Positions 16,385-25,645 are shown, counted from the first letter of the stretch. The stretch is 64,000 nucleotides of DNA from Acinetobacter ursingii DSM 16037 = CIP 107286 (GCF_000368825.1 NZ_KB849716.1:443669-507668), one strand, 5' to 3'. Made by a program: numbers and translations. The notes: generated by a model from the sequence alone, not told the origin.

Positions 16385-17196
16385 GTGTTGAACAATCTTT
16401 ATTGGGTAAAGAAACAGAATATCCTACTGAATATCAGCCCAGTGTTTTATTTCCAATTGCCCGTGCCCTTTCGCGTGAAAATTATGCTGACTTAAAAGGC
16501 ATTACTCAGGGTTTAGACTGGTGGCATGTTTTTGAATTGTCGTGGTTGAATGGCTTAGGTATCCCACAAGTTGCGATTGGCCGTATTACGCTACCCGCGA
16601 CTTCAACCAATTTGATCGAGTCTAAATCGCTTAAACTTTATTTTAATAGTTTAAATTTTCATCGGCTCGATTCAAAACAGGATTTAATTGACCTTGTAGA
16701 ACAAGATTTAAGCCAAGCTGCCAATGCAAAAGTGACGCTTGAATTGTTTGATGTAGATGCGCTAGAAATTACCAAACCTCAAGGCATCTGTATCGACGAG
16801 TTAATTCCTGAGCATCTGGAAAATCATCCAAATGCTGGACTTTTAAAACTAGATACAGAACAGCAAGATCATGTGGATGTCACACTATTTTCACATTTAT
16901 TGCGTAGTAATTGTCCTGTGACAGGACAACCTGACTGGGGCACGGTATTTATACGTTTTCAAGGGCTTAAGCCTTGTTATCGTAGCATTTTGGCGTATAT
17001 TATCTCCTACCGTCAGCACAATGGCTTTCACGAGCAATGTGTAGAACAGATGTTTGCCGATATCTGGACTCACCTGCAACCCGAAAAGCTGATGGTATAT
17101 GCAACATATACACGTCGTGGAGGACTGGATATCAATCCATGTCGTGTATCGGATTTGTCATGGATGCCAAACCCTATCCGATTGGCTCGACAATAA
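16381..17196 (+). CDS. queF: NADPH-dependent 7-cyano-7-deazaguanine reductase
   Basis: QueF reduces preQ0 to preQ1 in queuosine biosynthesis. The 271-residue length fits the long, tandem T-fold (YqfD/E. coli-type) form. The nucleophile Cys lies in SNCPVTGQPDWG, which forms the thioimide with the nitrile. The C-terminus has CRVSDLSWMPNPIRLARQ, usual for the family. The coupling to a YadGH exporter by a 4-bp overlap is notable, because no other queuosine gene is in view. Confidence 0.95.
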   Translation: MSVEQSLLGKETEYPTEYQPSVLFPIARALSRENYADLKGITQGLDWWHVFELSWLNGLGIPQVAIGRITLPATSTNLIESKSLKLYFNSLNFHRLDSKQDLIDLVEQDLSQAANAKVTLELFDVDALEITKPQGICIDELIPEHLENHPNAGLLKLDTEQQDHVDVTLFSHLLRSNCPVTGQPDWGTVFIRFQGLKPCYRSILAYIISYRQHNGFHEQCVEQMFADIWTHLQPEKLMVYATYTRRGGLDINPCRVSDLSWMPNPIRLARQ

Positions 17197-17218
17197 AACG
17201 AATAATTGAGGAACTTAT

Positions 17219-17869
17219 ATGCCATTTTTTGGTTTTATCCCGTCTGAATCATTGCTTAACAATATTCAAACTGGTATTCAGAAAAAAAATTCAAGTGAAC
17301 CGCTTTATCCATTACGTGATGAAGTTGCTTTACAGATTAATGATGAAATTCTGGATGCAATTTTGCTTGAGCTCGTCCGTCGTTTTCCTGAAAGTGATAA
17401 GCGTGAAACAGCCGAAAAACTGGCAGGCTATGTCAAATCAACAGTTGCTGTTCTACTTAAACAACTATTAAGTAAAGCACCGAACGATGTGGTTAAACAA
17501 TCTATCGAATTTTCTGAACATAGTTTACATAAAGACCCAGAAGGTCGTTATCGAGTCGGTGAAGATCTTGATCCGACACTGGTGACCAATCTTAAAAATA
17601 GCTTTGCTGAAATCAAAGCAGGAAACGAGGTCGATCGTCGCGTATTGTCTGAGCAATACAAACAATTTGCTGATGCCACGATTCGTCATTTCATGATTGA
17701 TTTCAATAAAACCCTAGATTTAGGCATGATCAAACGTAAAGGTGCCGATATTGGCGCAGCAGCGGTGACAAAGGCCGTACATATTGCCATCGATAAGCTC
17801 ATTCCTCATTTGCACAAAGAGGAAATTAATGCCTTGGCAGAATATCACGACACATTATTTTTCAATTGA
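17219..17869 (+). CDS. Hypothetical protein, 216 aa
   Basis: No family is recognised. The protein is soluble, helical and without a signal peptide. The N-terminal 70 residues resemble a compact helical unit (LRDEVALQINDEILDAILLELVRR). A second helical part (about 130-200) includes LSEQYKQFADATIRHFMIDF. It starts 22 nt after queF and has its own terminator, so it is probably the last gene of the yadGH-queF transcript. Conservation across relatives would have to be tested. Confidence 0.75.
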   Translation: MPFFGFIPSESLLNNIQTGIQKKNSSEPLYPLRDEVALQINDEILDAILLELVRRFPESDKRETAEKLAGYVKSTVAVLLKQLLSKAPNDVVKQSIEFSEHSLHKDPEGRYRVGEDLDPTLVTNLKNSFAEIKAGNEVDRRVLSEQYKQFADATIRHFMIDFNKTLDLGMIKRKGADIGAAAVTKAVHIAIDKLIPHLHKEEINALAEYHDTLFFN

Positions 17870-17898
17870 TTGATCGTTATAATAGAATCTTCATCGAA

Positions 17899-17925
17899 AA
17901 CTCGGCAAAAGTCGGGTTTTTTTAT
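17899..17925 (+). terminator. Terminator of the yadGH-queF run
   Basis: AACTCGGC (17899-17906) pairs, with wobbles, with GTCGGGTT (17911-17918) across an AAAA loop and is followed by a T-run. Confidence 0.8.
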
Positions 17926-18006
17926 TGCAAAATATGGATATACATTGCCTAAAACAGCAGTTATGTTAGCATGCGCCAAGCATTGATTGACCCTGTATAA
18001 AATCGC

Positions 18007-19149
18007 ATGTCTCCAAGTTCTCAATACAAATTTTTACGTCAAGCACCCCGTGATGGCTTAAGCACAGCTATGCAACCTTCACGCTTTCAAAAATTACATA
18101 TTGACCCTTGGCTATGTACTTTTTTAATTCTCAATGCCTGTCTGGGATTGACCGTTTTATATAGCGCCTCCGCACAGGATGTTGGACTGGTCACCAAGCA
18201 AGCCATGAGTTTTGGTATCGGATTTGCCGTGATGATCACCTTGGCTCAGATCCCACCCAAAGTTTATCAAGCCTTTTCACCGTATTTTTATGCGTTTGGG
18301 GTTTTATCACTGATCTCCGTCATGGTATTTGGCGAAATTCGTATGGGTGCAAAACGTTGGATTGATATTCCAGGGTTTGGAAGTGTACAGCCCAGCGAAT
18401 TTATGAAAATTGGCATGCCGATGATGATTGCGTGGTTTTTATCACGTAAACCACTGCCCCCAAGTTTTATGAATGTCATCCTCTCTTTGGTGTTAATTGG
18501 TATCCCTTTTCTACTAATCGCTGAACAGCCTGATTTGGGAACTTCTGTGCTCATTTTGGCCAGTGGTATGTTTGTACTTTTTCTCAGTGGACTATCTTGG
18601 AAAATGATTGGAGCCGCGCTGATTGGTGCTGGCATTATTATTCCAATTGCATGGGAATTTTTACTACATGACTACCAAAGACAGCGCGTACTCACTTTGC
18701 TTAATCCTGAAGCGGATGCTCTTGGTACAGGCTGGAACATTATCCAATCTAAAACAGCCATCGGTTCTGGTGGCTTTTCAGGAAAAGGCTTCCTTGAAGG
18801 CACTCAATCACATTTACACTTCTTACCTGAAGGTCATACTGACTTTATTATCGCGGCATTTTCAGAAGAGTTTGGTCTGATCGGCGTTACTATTTTAATC
18901 CTTCTTTATTTTGCCATTATTTTTAGAACTTTCCAGATCGGTATGAACTGCTTCCATAACTATGGGCGTTTGGTTGCTGGTGCATTAGGTTTGTCCTTTT
19001 TTGTTTATGTATTTGTAAATGCAGGCATGGTCAGTGGTATTTTACCTGTAGTCGGTGTGCCTTTACCTTTTATGAGCTATGGCGGAACGGCAATTATTAC
19101 CTTAATGGCAACTTTTGGACTGGTGATGTCCATTCACACTCATCGTTGA
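18007..19149 (+). CDS. rodA: Peptidoglycan glycosyltransferase RodA
   Basis: A SEDS-family polytopic membrane protein of 380 residues that polymerises lipid II with PBP2 in side-wall growth. The signature GTGWNIIQSKTAIGSGG, then LPEGHTDFIIAAFSEEFG and the C-terminal GVPLPFMSYGG are all present. About ten membrane helices start near residue 38. The roughly 35-residue cytoplasmic N-terminal extension is slightly long, and the start could be a later Met (MQPSRFQKL). It precedes mltB and rlpA, a wall-remodelling gene run also seen in other gammaproteobacteria, although the usual mrdA (PBP2) is not adjacent. Confidence 0.95.
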   Translation: MSPSSQYKFLRQAPRDGLSTAMQPSRFQKLHIDPWLCTFLILNACLGLTVLYSASAQDVGLVTKQAMSFGIGFAVMITLAQIPPKVYQAFSPYFYAFGVLSLISVMVFGEIRMGAKRWIDIPGFGSVQPSEFMKIGMPMMIAWFLSRKPLPPSFMNVILSLVLIGIPFLLIAEQPDLGTSVLILASGMFVLFLSGLSWKMIGAALIGAGIIIPIAWEFLLHDYQRQRVLTLLNPEADALGTGWNIIQSKTAIGSGGFSGKGFLEGTQSHLHFLPEGHTDFIIAAFSEEFGLIGVTILILLYFAIIFRTFQIGMNCFHNYGRLVAGALGLSFFVYVFVNAGMVSGILPVVGVPLPFMSYGGTAIITLMATFGLVMSIHTHR

Positions 19150-19182
19150 TGGGTCACTCTATAATTAGGAAAACTTTAAATC

Positions 19183-20184
19183 ATGTTGAAACTGGTATTG
19201 AAAAAACCATTGAAACAATTTTGTCTTTTTAGCGGTTTTCTTGCCGCAGCAGTATGTGCTGAAGCCAATGAATTTATAAATGATCCCAATTACGCAGCAT
19301 TTAAACAAAAAACCATGTCCAAATATGGTCTAAGTGCCGAACAAATTGATAGTGCGATGAATGGCGCGCGAAACTTACCTAATATTTTAACCATTATGAC
19401 CCGCCCTGGTGAAAGCAAACCGTGGTATGACTATAAAGCAATGTTTCTCAGCGAAGGAACGATTCAACGCGGTGTACGCTTTAAAAATCAGTATGCAGAT
19501 GTGCTCAATCGCGCTGAACAGCAATTTGGCGTCCCTCAGTCCGTTATTTTGGGCATTTTAGGGGTTGAGACGGGTTATGGTGCCAATAAAGGCTCTTTCA
19601 TCACCCGAGATGCATTAGCGACACTGGCATTTGGATACCCACGTCGTGCGGAGTATTTTGGTGATGAACTGAGCTCATTGCTAGCATGGACGTATAAAGA
19701 AGGCTATCCAACCAATAGTATTGTAGGTTCTTATGCAGGTGCGATTGGCTATCCACAATTCATGCCAAGCAATATTACCAAGTACGGCGTGGATTACGAT
19801 GGCAGCGGGCATATTGATTTAAGAAATTCCGCAGAAGATGCCATCGCCTCTATTGCAAATTATCTGGCTCAAAATGGCTGGCAACGTAACCGACCGATCG
19901 GATTTGCAGCACGTTATACAGGTTCTAATCCCGACAGTGTGATTGCCAAAGATCTGACCCAGCCCGTTCCCTACGGCACATTAAAAGATCAGGGCGTAAC
20001 CCCACTTAATCCGATTATCAAAATCGATAATCTAGATCTGGTAAATGTCATTCAACTTCAAGAAAATTATGGGCCTATGTACTATATTACCTACCCTAAT
20101 TTCCAAGTGATCACGACCTACAATCGAAGCAGAATGTATGCGACTGCCGTGTGGTTATTGGGTACTGAAGTTGCAAGCCGTTAA
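19183..20184 (+). CDS. mltB: Membrane-associated lytic transglycosylase MltB-type
   Basis: A 333-residue lytic transglycosylase that cleaves the MurNAc-GlcNAc bond to give 1,6-anhydro ends. The catalytic Glu is in GILGVETGYGANKG, and SYAGAIGYPQFMPSN and GSGHIDLRNSAEDAIASIANYL are family hallmarks. A hydrophobic N-terminal signal (about residues 10-27) targets it to the periplasm. No lipobox Cys is evident, so it may be the soluble version (Slt35/SltB1-like). AGGAAA precedes the ATG. It follows rodA by 33 bp. Confidence 0.93.
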   Translation: MLKLVLKKPLKQFCLFSGFLAAAVCAEANEFINDPNYAAFKQKTMSKYGLSAEQIDSAMNGARNLPNILTIMTRPGESKPWYDYKAMFLSEGTIQRGVRFKNQYADVLNRAEQQFGVPQSVILGILGVETGYGANKGSFITRDALATLAFGYPRRAEYFGDELSSLLAWTYKEGYPTNSIVGSYAGAIGYPQFMPSNITKYGVDYDGSGHIDLRNSAEDAIASIANYLAQNGWQRNRPIGFAARYTGSNPDSVIAKDLTQPVPYGTLKDQGVTPLNPIIKIDNLDLVNVIQLQENYGPMYYITYPNFQVITTYNRSRMYATAVWLLGTEVASR

Positions 20185-20479
20185 CACTAATTTTTAAATA
20201 AAATACAAAAGTCAATAAAAAAATTTGAGCAATCGCTCACAAAAAACGCTTTTTAAATATATTGTTACAATATTGATTATTTATTAACCGTTTTTTGTGA
20301 GTTTTTGTCCTTTTTGTAACTTTTTTCTAGCAAAGACTAGACACCATGATTGAGCGCTGAATATTATCCTCCACCATAAAGCAATTGCAAAAGTGAATAA
20401 TTTAGACACTTTTCGCTTTATTTTTTTAGGAATCCGCCTGAATTAAAAAGCGTTCTTTGTGTCTGTAGGAGTTTAAGTA
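20185..20479. other. Intergenic stretch before rlpA
   Basis: This 295-bp AT-rich spacer holds no open frame of interest. It probably contains the rlpA promoter. Confidence 0.4.
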
Positions 20480-21091
20480 ATGCAGTTTTCGCTAAAATAT
20501 GCCTTAGCGCTCACAGTCGGACTGGCAGTTACGCAGTCACAGGCTGAAATGATGCCAGCAAGCCCTCTTTCAAATGATACTGAAAGTTCAAGCCTTGCAG
20601 CACGTGTGCTAAACAAACAGTCTCAAAGTTTCAATTCACATTTTTCAAATTTGAATAGTCTTTCAATCACCGAAAGTTCTGGTGACAAAATTCGTCGTCA
20701 AACCATTGCGGCAAAAATTGAAGTTCCTGAAGATGAGCCTTCAGTGATTGAAAAATTAAATACAGTTGCATCAAACACTGTTCGTAAATTTACGCAAACA
20801 GGTGTTGCATCTTGGTATGGTCGTCAGTTTCACGGTCGTAAAACAGCCAGTGGTGATACATTCGATATGAATGAATTAACAGCAGCCCATCGTAGCTTGC
20901 CGTTAAACTGTTACATTCGAGTGACCAATAAAGACAATGGTAAAAGCGTTGTTGTGAAAGTTAACGATCGTGGTCCTTTCCATGGTAATCGTGTGCTTGA
21001 TTTATCTTATGGCGCAGCAAAACGTATTGGCATTACCAGTGCAGGTACTGCTAAAGTCAGCATTGAACGTGTTGATGGTCCAAATTCTTAA
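20480..21091 (+). CDS. rlpA: RlpA-like septal ring lytic transglycosylase
   Basis: A 203-residue secreted protein with a signal peptide (about residues 1-22) and a C-terminal double-psi beta-barrel: GVASWYGRQFHGRKTASG, then AAHRSLPLNC and VNDRGPFHGNRVLDLS. The catalytic-domain Asp and His are in the expected places. RlpA cleaves denuded glycan strands at septa. There is no C-terminal SPOR domain, unlike the E. coli and Pseudomonas versions, and no lipobox Cys is apparent. AGGAG lies upstream of the ATG. It has its own terminator. Confidence 0.9.
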   Translation: MQFSLKYALALTVGLAVTQSQAEMMPASPLSNDTESSSLAARVLNKQSQSFNSHFSNLNSLSITESSGDKIRRQTIAAKIEVPEDEPSVIEKLNTVASNTVRKFTQTGVASWYGRQFHGRKTASGDTFDMNELTAAHRSLPLNCYIRVTNKDNGKSVVVKVNDRGPFHGNRVLDLSYGAAKRIGITSAGTAKVSIERVDGPNS

Positions 21092-21120
21092 TCCTTAGCA
21101 CTCCTATTCACTGCTTTTAT

Positions 21121-21147
21121 AGAGCCGCTTCATGTGGCTCTTTTTTT
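21121..21147 (+). terminator. rlpA terminator
   Basis: AGAGCCGC (21121-21128) pairs with GTGGCTCT (21134-21141), followed by a run of T. Confidence 0.9.
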
Positions 21148-21532
21148 CATTTTCTAAGATGAAAATTATCTCGACAAGCATTATTTTTTCCTCTCTCAAA
21201 CGCTTAATTCTGACGTTTTTTGTACAGATTATTTTTATATTTAATTTTATTTTGCTATTTGCTCATCATTTGCGATTAGAGCCATTTAGTTTTAAAAAAG
21301 CTACCCTAGTATTGTTTTTATCAAATATTACGTTTATACGCGTTTTAAACGCGCTAATACGCCAAATATTTCGAGCAATTTTACGGTGTGTCGTATTTTT
21401 CTTTAAAATTGCATGATTTTGAACGTTCAATTGGACAAGATGACTGGTACATTCAATATGACTTTTGACGCATTTAAAATTCTGGTCTATATTCAATTTT
21501 AGAACCGTTTTTTAACATGCAGGGAGTGCATC
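21148..21532. other. AT-rich intergenic stretch
   Basis: About 385 bp without a credible gene. One small palindrome, CGCGTTT-T-AAACGCG at 21339-21353, could be an operator. The DUF962 gene promoter should lie at the right end. Confidence 0.4.
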
Positions 21533-21985
21533 ATGAAAACAATTACCGAATGGTTTGATGAATACAGCGATAGTCATCAAAATAAAATCAACAAAACCAT
21601 TCACTGGGTCTGCGTTCCTGCTATCCTTTTTTCGATTATTGGCATCATTGCCCATTTTAGTGCTTTACTCACTGCACTGTTATTAGTACTTACCTTAGTT
21701 TTTTATGCGCGACTTGATCTTGTACTGGCCATTGCAATGACGGTGTTGATTGCAATCATGGCATGGTTAATTTACATCCTTCCTGTAGGAGTTGGCTTCT
21801 ATATCGGGGTATTTATCATTGCGTGGATTGGTCAGTTTTATGGCCATAAAGTTGAAGGGAAAAAACCATCTTTTTTCAAAGATTTACAATTTTTACTGAT
21901 TGGACCTGTCTGGTGTATGGATGCTTATCTCGCAAAAGTATTTCCAAACTGGAAAAGTCGTCAACTACGTTTATCCAATTCATAA
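21533..21985 (+). CDS. Mpo1-like (DUF962/YGL010w family) membrane protein
   Basis: A 150-residue protein of the family that includes yeast Mpo1, a dioxygenase acting on 2-hydroxy fatty acids. It opens with ITEWFDEYSDSHQNKINKTIHWVCVPAI, with the first conserved His in HQNKINKTIHW. It continues with four hydrophobic helices, then IAWIGQFYGHKVEGKKPSFF, which includes the second conserved His. AGGGAGT precedes the ATG. The bacterial role is not established. It converges on azlD across a shared hairpin. Confidence 0.85.
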   Translation: MKTITEWFDEYSDSHQNKINKTIHWVCVPAILFSIIGIIAHFSALLTALLLVLTLVFYARLDLVLAIAMTVLIAIMAWLIYILPVGVGFYIGVFIIAWIGQFYGHKVEGKKPSFFKDLQFLLIGPVWCMDAYLAKVFPNWKSRQLRLSNS

Positions 21986-21992
21986 ACTAGCC

Positions 21993-22027
21993 TATAAGCT
22001 TTAGGCTGATTTCGCCTAAAGCTTATA
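21993..22027. terminator. Bidirectional hairpin between convergent genes
   Basis: TATAAGCTTTAGGC (21993-22006) and GCCTAAAGCTTATA (22014-22027) form a perfect 14-bp stem with a 7-nt loop. It overlaps the azlD stop codon. Confidence 0.7.
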
Positions 22028-22343
22028 GCGTATGAAACATAAAATTTAGCGCATAAAAGAACAATAAACTAATGATTACATTATAGATAATTTTTATGCG
22101 AAAATAAGCCAATACCACACACAAAATAGCGGCATATAAATAAGCATTTGTCGGAAGCGCTCTAATTTGATTACCCTCAAAAAATACGATTGGCAAACAA
22201 ATCGCAGTCAACAAACAGGGTGCTGAATATTTCAACATTTGTTCAATAAAGGTTGGTAGTCGAATATGAATATTAGGCGATAAAAAGATATAACGATTAA
22301 AAAATACGATAGCAGCTAATGCACAGATCATAAGCCATGTCAT
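22023..22343 (-). CDS. azlD: AzlD-family branched-chain amino acid exporter subunit
   Basis: A 106-residue protein with four hydrophobic helices and the family pattern RLPTFIEQMLKYSAPCLLTAI. AzlD partners AzlC to export branched-chain or related amino acids. The start overlaps the azlC stop (ATGA). Confidence 0.9.
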   Translation of the reverse strand: MTWLMICALAAIVFFNRYIFLSPNIHIRLPTFIEQMLKYSAPCLLTAICLPIVFFEGNQIRALPTNAYLYAAILCVVLAYFRIKIIYNVIISLLFFYALNFMFHTL

Positions 22344-23044
22344 TCTTTACTCTCCTCTGCGAAGCGCTCCAGATAAACAGCAGTCACCATTCCCAGCAAA
22401 CCTGAAATCAAAATTGCACCTTCTACCTGATACATCCGCAAAAGAAAACCACTCAGACAGGTCACCAAAACCGCAGCCACAACTCGGAAGTTTTTAATTA
22501 ATGGAATAACCATTGCCACAAAGATCGCCACAATTGAAAAGTCCAGATGATAATTCATCAAGTTTGGAACCATATGTGCAAGCAAAATCCCAACAACACT
22601 AAACACCACCCAAAACAGGTAAAAACATAACCCCGCACCTAACATATAATCTGGATGACGTTTTTCTGGCGACAGACTCACTGCAAATAATTCATCAGTT
22701 AGTAAAAAACCAAGAGGAAGTCGCTGTTTAACGGGTAACACTGAAATGTTATTTCTAAAGGTCAACGCATAAATAAAATGCTGAGAGGTTAGAAAAAATA
22801 TTGTAATGAGAATAGTCAGTGTTGATGCCCCCTCCATCACCAAACTTAAACTCACCAACTGAGCTGCCCCAGCAAAAACCAACGAAGACATCGCAAAAGC
22901 TTTAGCAAAAGACAAACCTGCATTGACAGCCATCGAACCTGCCAGAATCCCCCACGGAATAACTGCGATGGAAAGCGGCATAATTGCCATGACGCCCTGA
23001 AAAAAAGGACGCGTCCTAAAAGATGAAGAATCAGGTAAAGACAT
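22340..23044 (-). CDS. azlC: AzlC-family amino acid exporter subunit
   Basis: A 234-residue inner-membrane protein. FFQGVMAIMPLSIAVIPWGIL, then AMSSLVFAGAAQLVSLSL and HFIYALTFRN are family hallmarks. A TTG at 23059 opens the frame earlier, but GGATGAG before the ATG at 23044 supports the shorter protein. AzlC and AzlD together export branched-chain amino acids and analogues. An AraC-type regulator lies 68-83 bp upstream in the same direction and may control the pair. Confidence 0.92.
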   Translation of the reverse strand: MSLPDSSSFRTRPFFQGVMAIMPLSIAVIPWGILAGSMAVNAGLSFAKAFAMSSLVFAGAAQLVSLSLVMEGASTLTILITIFFLTSQHFIYALTFRNNISVLPVKQRLPLGFLLTDELFAVSLSPEKRHPDYMLGAGLCFYLFWVVFSVVGILLAHMVPNLMNYHLDFSIVAIFVAMVIPLIKNFRVVAAVLVTCLSGFLLRMYQVEGAILISGLLGMVTAVYLERFAEESKE

Positions 23045-23127
23045 TGAATACTCATCCAAATTTTGATTTGAAGGTAAATAAATACAAATTATGGACGATT
23101 TTAAAGTTGTTGCCTTGTATAAAATTG

Positions 23128-23988
23128 CTATTCAGTGAGATGAGCTGAGTTTGAATATCTTAGATTGGCGATATATTGAGCAGGAGTTACACCCATCGCC
23201 TTTTTAAAATGTCGATTGAAATGACTTTGGTCAGAAAAGCCACATAGCGTTGCAACAGTCGCAATCGAATGTTCCTTTTTAAGCATTTGTCTTGCTTTAT
23301 GCAATCGTACTTGTACCAACCAACCATGTGGTGGCAATCCTACGTATTTTTTAAATTGACGTAAGAAATGCCACGCGCTCAGACCTGCCAAATTCGCCAA
23401 TTCAGTTAAACTATAATGATTTTCAGGAGCACTCGCCAATAACTCCTTAATCATTAATATTTTTCTCTGAGCTTCTGGTACATTGACCAAGTTACGCTGA
23501 TATTGTCCATGACGCGACATAAGGTAAGTTAAAGTAGACAAATACATGCTTTCTTTCAGTAAAACATTCTCTTTTTGCTCAAGCAAATCAAAAAGCAAAC
23601 ACAATTGCTGGGCCAGCCCTTCATCGCGTACTACAGCTTGCGGAAACCACGGCGCTCCGTGCCGATCTACAAAAACATCTCTGCCAATTTCACTCAACAT
23701 TTCAGGGGTTGGATAAATCGCACGATAACGCCAACCCGACTCCACAGCGGATGAGCCTGTATGAATTTCATCGGCATTGACTAAAATAATATCGCCTTTA
23801 GGCGCGATATGCAGCTCACCCGTCCTAAAAAAAGACTGTGCGCCATCTTCAATTACGCCAATACAATAGCCTTCATGCACATGTTTGGAAAATTGTGTCT
23901 GGTGATAATGTGCTTTTAGTAATTCTAAGCCACCTAATTCACTAACATGTAAATAGTTGGCTTGTTCTTGCTGCATATTCTGCCTCAT
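23128..23988 (-). CDS. AraC-family transcriptional regulator, probably of azlCD
   Basis: A 286-residue protein with an N-terminal cupin-like effector domain (YHQTQFSKHVHEGYCIGVIEDG, about residues 25-60) and a C-terminal double helix-turn-helix (ELANLAGLSAWHFLRQFKKY, then ATLCGFSDQSHFNRHFKKAMGVTPAQY). This is typical of AraC regulators next to AzlC or LysE exporters. A second Met at residue 5 has a better GAGG site. It probably senses an amino acid and activates azlCD downstream on the same strand. Confidence 0.88.
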   Translation of the reverse strand: MRQNMQQEQANYLHVSELGGLELLKAHYHQTQFSKHVHEGYCIGVIEDGAQSFFRTGELHIAPKGDIILVNADEIHTGSSAVESGWRYRAIYPTPEMLSEIGRDVFVDRHGAPWFPQAVVRDEGLAQQLCLLFDLLEQKENVLLKESMYLSTLTYLMSRHGQYQRNLVNVPEAQRKILMIKELLASAPENHYSLTELANLAGLSAWHFLRQFKKYVGLPPHGWLVQVRLHKARQMLKKEHSIATVATLCGFSDQSHFNRHFKKAMGVTPAQYIANLRYSNSAHLTE

Positions 23989-24107
23989 TCTGCTCTACAG
24001 GCAACCTTAGCATGTACAGACAAACTGTCTAGAATAAAATTGCTGTAAATCACAAATCACTGCGATTTGATTTACTCGATATTTTACTATTCCCAAACAT
24101 TAAACAC

Positions 24108-24626
24108 TTATTGATAAGTTTGTCCATTATGCTTTAACCAACCATTTTCATGGGTACCACGAGGATCACGATGCGTCCAGTGAATGACTCCACCCTTTGG
24201 GTTGTATTCATATTCACCATTAAACTCAACCGTATCGCCTTTTTTTAAATGCTCAATGCGAGGCGCAAGGTCAATATTATGCGCAACTAAAACCGTTAAA
24301 CCATTCGATAAACTCAGTATAAATTTTTGATGACGAGAACCCTCATGATCATCAGCCAGAACTGCTTTAACTTTACCGCTAGTCTGCACCTGAATATGAC
24401 TTCGATGCTGTGTAAAGGCATCTGAAATAGCTTGCAAACCTTGTTGTGCTTGAGTTTGGTTATCTTGATTCTGACCCAGCACCACTTGATTTTGCAGTTC
24501 ATGGTGGGTAGTGTCATTATTTAATCGTGAATTTGGCTTTATAACGGAATACGCATAATAACCCGCTATAAACGCAATGATAGCGATCATTAAATAGTTT
24601 TGTTTCTTGCTCATTGTTGTTCTCAT
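24108..24626 (-). CDS. DUF3465 protein, membrane anchored
   Basis: A 172-residue protein with one N-terminal helix (about residues 10-28), a Gln/Asn-rich linker and a C-terminal domain at about 85-172 (VQTSGKVKAVLADDHEGSRHQKF, then HWTHRDPRGTHENGWLKHNG). The last segment, rich in His and Trp, is the DUF3465 signature. Its role is unknown; it probably acts in the periplasm. It could begin at Met5. It lies after the tsf terminator and is transcribed separately. Confidence 0.85.
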   Translation of the reverse strand: MRTTMSKKQNYLMIAIIAFIAGYYAYSVIKPNSRLNNDTTHHELQNQVVLGQNQDNQTQAQQGLQAISDAFTQHRSHIQVQTSGKVKAVLADDHEGSRHQKFILSLSNGLTVLVAHNIDLAPRIEHLKKGDTVEFNGEYEYNPKGGVIHWTHRDPRGTHENGWLKHNGQTYQ

Positions 24627-24654
24627 CTACTTGTTATGCATCATCTAAATATAA

Positions 24655-24677
24655 AAAAAGCCCCAAACGGGGCTTTT
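24655..24677 (-). terminator. tsf terminator
   Basis: AAAAGCCCC (24656-24664) pairs with GGGGCTTTT (24669-24677). T-runs are present on both strands, so it may act bidirectionally. Confidence 0.9.
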
Positions 24678-24692
24678 CTTGGCAAAATAAAA

Positions 24693-25568
24693 TTATTTTG
24701 CAGCGGCTTGAGCAGCAGCAACTTCTTCAGCGAAGCTCATTTCTGCTTTTTTCTCAATCCCTTCACCCACTTCGAAACGTACAAACTCAACAACATTCGT
24801 ACCAGTTGCTTTTAATACATCAGCAACTTTCTTGTCATTGTCGATAACATACATTTGACGATCAAGTGCAACTTCGTTCAAATATTTTTCAACTGAACCA
24901 GATACCATTTTTTCAACGATATTTGCAGGCTTACCAGATTCAATTGCTTTTGCTTCAGCAATTTCTTTCTCTTTCGCGATAAGGTCAGCAGAAACTGCTT
25001 CAGCATTTACTGCAACTGGATTGAACGCAGCAACGTGCATTGCAATACCTTTACCAGTTTCAGCATCACCTGCATAAGATACTACAACACCAATACGAAG
25101 ACCGTGTTTGTAAACTGCAAGTGCATCACCAGTGACGATTTTGGCACGGCGAACTTGAATGTTTTCACCAATTTTTTGAACAAGCGCAATACGAGCTTCT
25201 TCAACAGTTTGGCCATCAGCTAATTTTAATTCTGCAATTTTAGCAGGATCAATTTCACCTGAAGCCAAAACTGCTTGAGCAACGGCATTAGAGAAATTTG
25301 CGAAGTTTTCGTCTTTTGCAACGAAGTCAGTTTGACAGTTTACTTCAAGCAATACTGCTTTGTTACCGTCTTGAACGATTGTGATCGCGCCATCAGCTGC
25401 AATGTTACCCGCTTTTTTAGCAGCTTTTGCCTGACCAGATTTACGAAGGTTATCAATCGCAAGCTCAATGTCACCGTTCGCTTCTGTTAATGCTTTTTTG
25501 CATTCCATCATTGCAAGACCAGTACGGTCACGTAATTCTTTTACCATGCTTGCAGTAATTGCAGTCAT
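24693..25568 (-). CDS. tsf: Translation elongation factor Ts
   Basis: A 291-residue nucleotide exchange factor for EF-Tu. The N-terminal UBA-like domain (MVKELRDRTGLAMMECKKAL) and the TDFVAKDENF exchange motif (about residues 80-90) are clear. AGGAGAACAAC precedes the ATG. It follows rpsB on the same strand across a hairpin, the usual order. Confidence 0.98.
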   Translation of the reverse strand: MTAITASMVKELRDRTGLAMMECKKALTEANGDIELAIDNLRKSGQAKAAKKAGNIAADGAITIVQDGNKAVLLEVNCQTDFVAKDENFANFSNAVAQAVLASGEIDPAKIAELKLADGQTVEEARIALVQKIGENIQVRRAKIVTGDALAVYKHGLRIGVVVSYAGDAETGKGIAMHVAAFNPVAVNAEAVSADLIAKEKEIAEAKAIESGKPANIVEKMVSGSVEKYLNEVALDRQMYVIDNDKKVADVLKATGTNVVEFVRFEVGEGIEKKAEMSFAEEVAAAQAAAK

Positions 25569-25610
25569 GTTGTTCTCCTAAATCGGTAGAAAATAAATCT
25601 GTTCAACAAA

Positions 25611-25645
25611 AACGGCCCTAAGTAAAACCTGGGCCGTTTGCTTTT
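25611..25645 (-). terminator. Attenuator-like hairpin between rpsB and tsf
   Basis: AACGGCCC (25611-25618) pairs with GGGCCGTT (25631-25638) and is followed on the minus strand by a T-rich run. In this position it would reduce read-through from rpsB into tsf. Confidence 0.75.

Noticed and set aside
21132..21416. A 94-residue hydrophobic frame after rlpA
   Set aside because: It begins inside the rlpA terminator and is a product of T-rich DNA (Phe, Ile, Leu runs) without a start signal.
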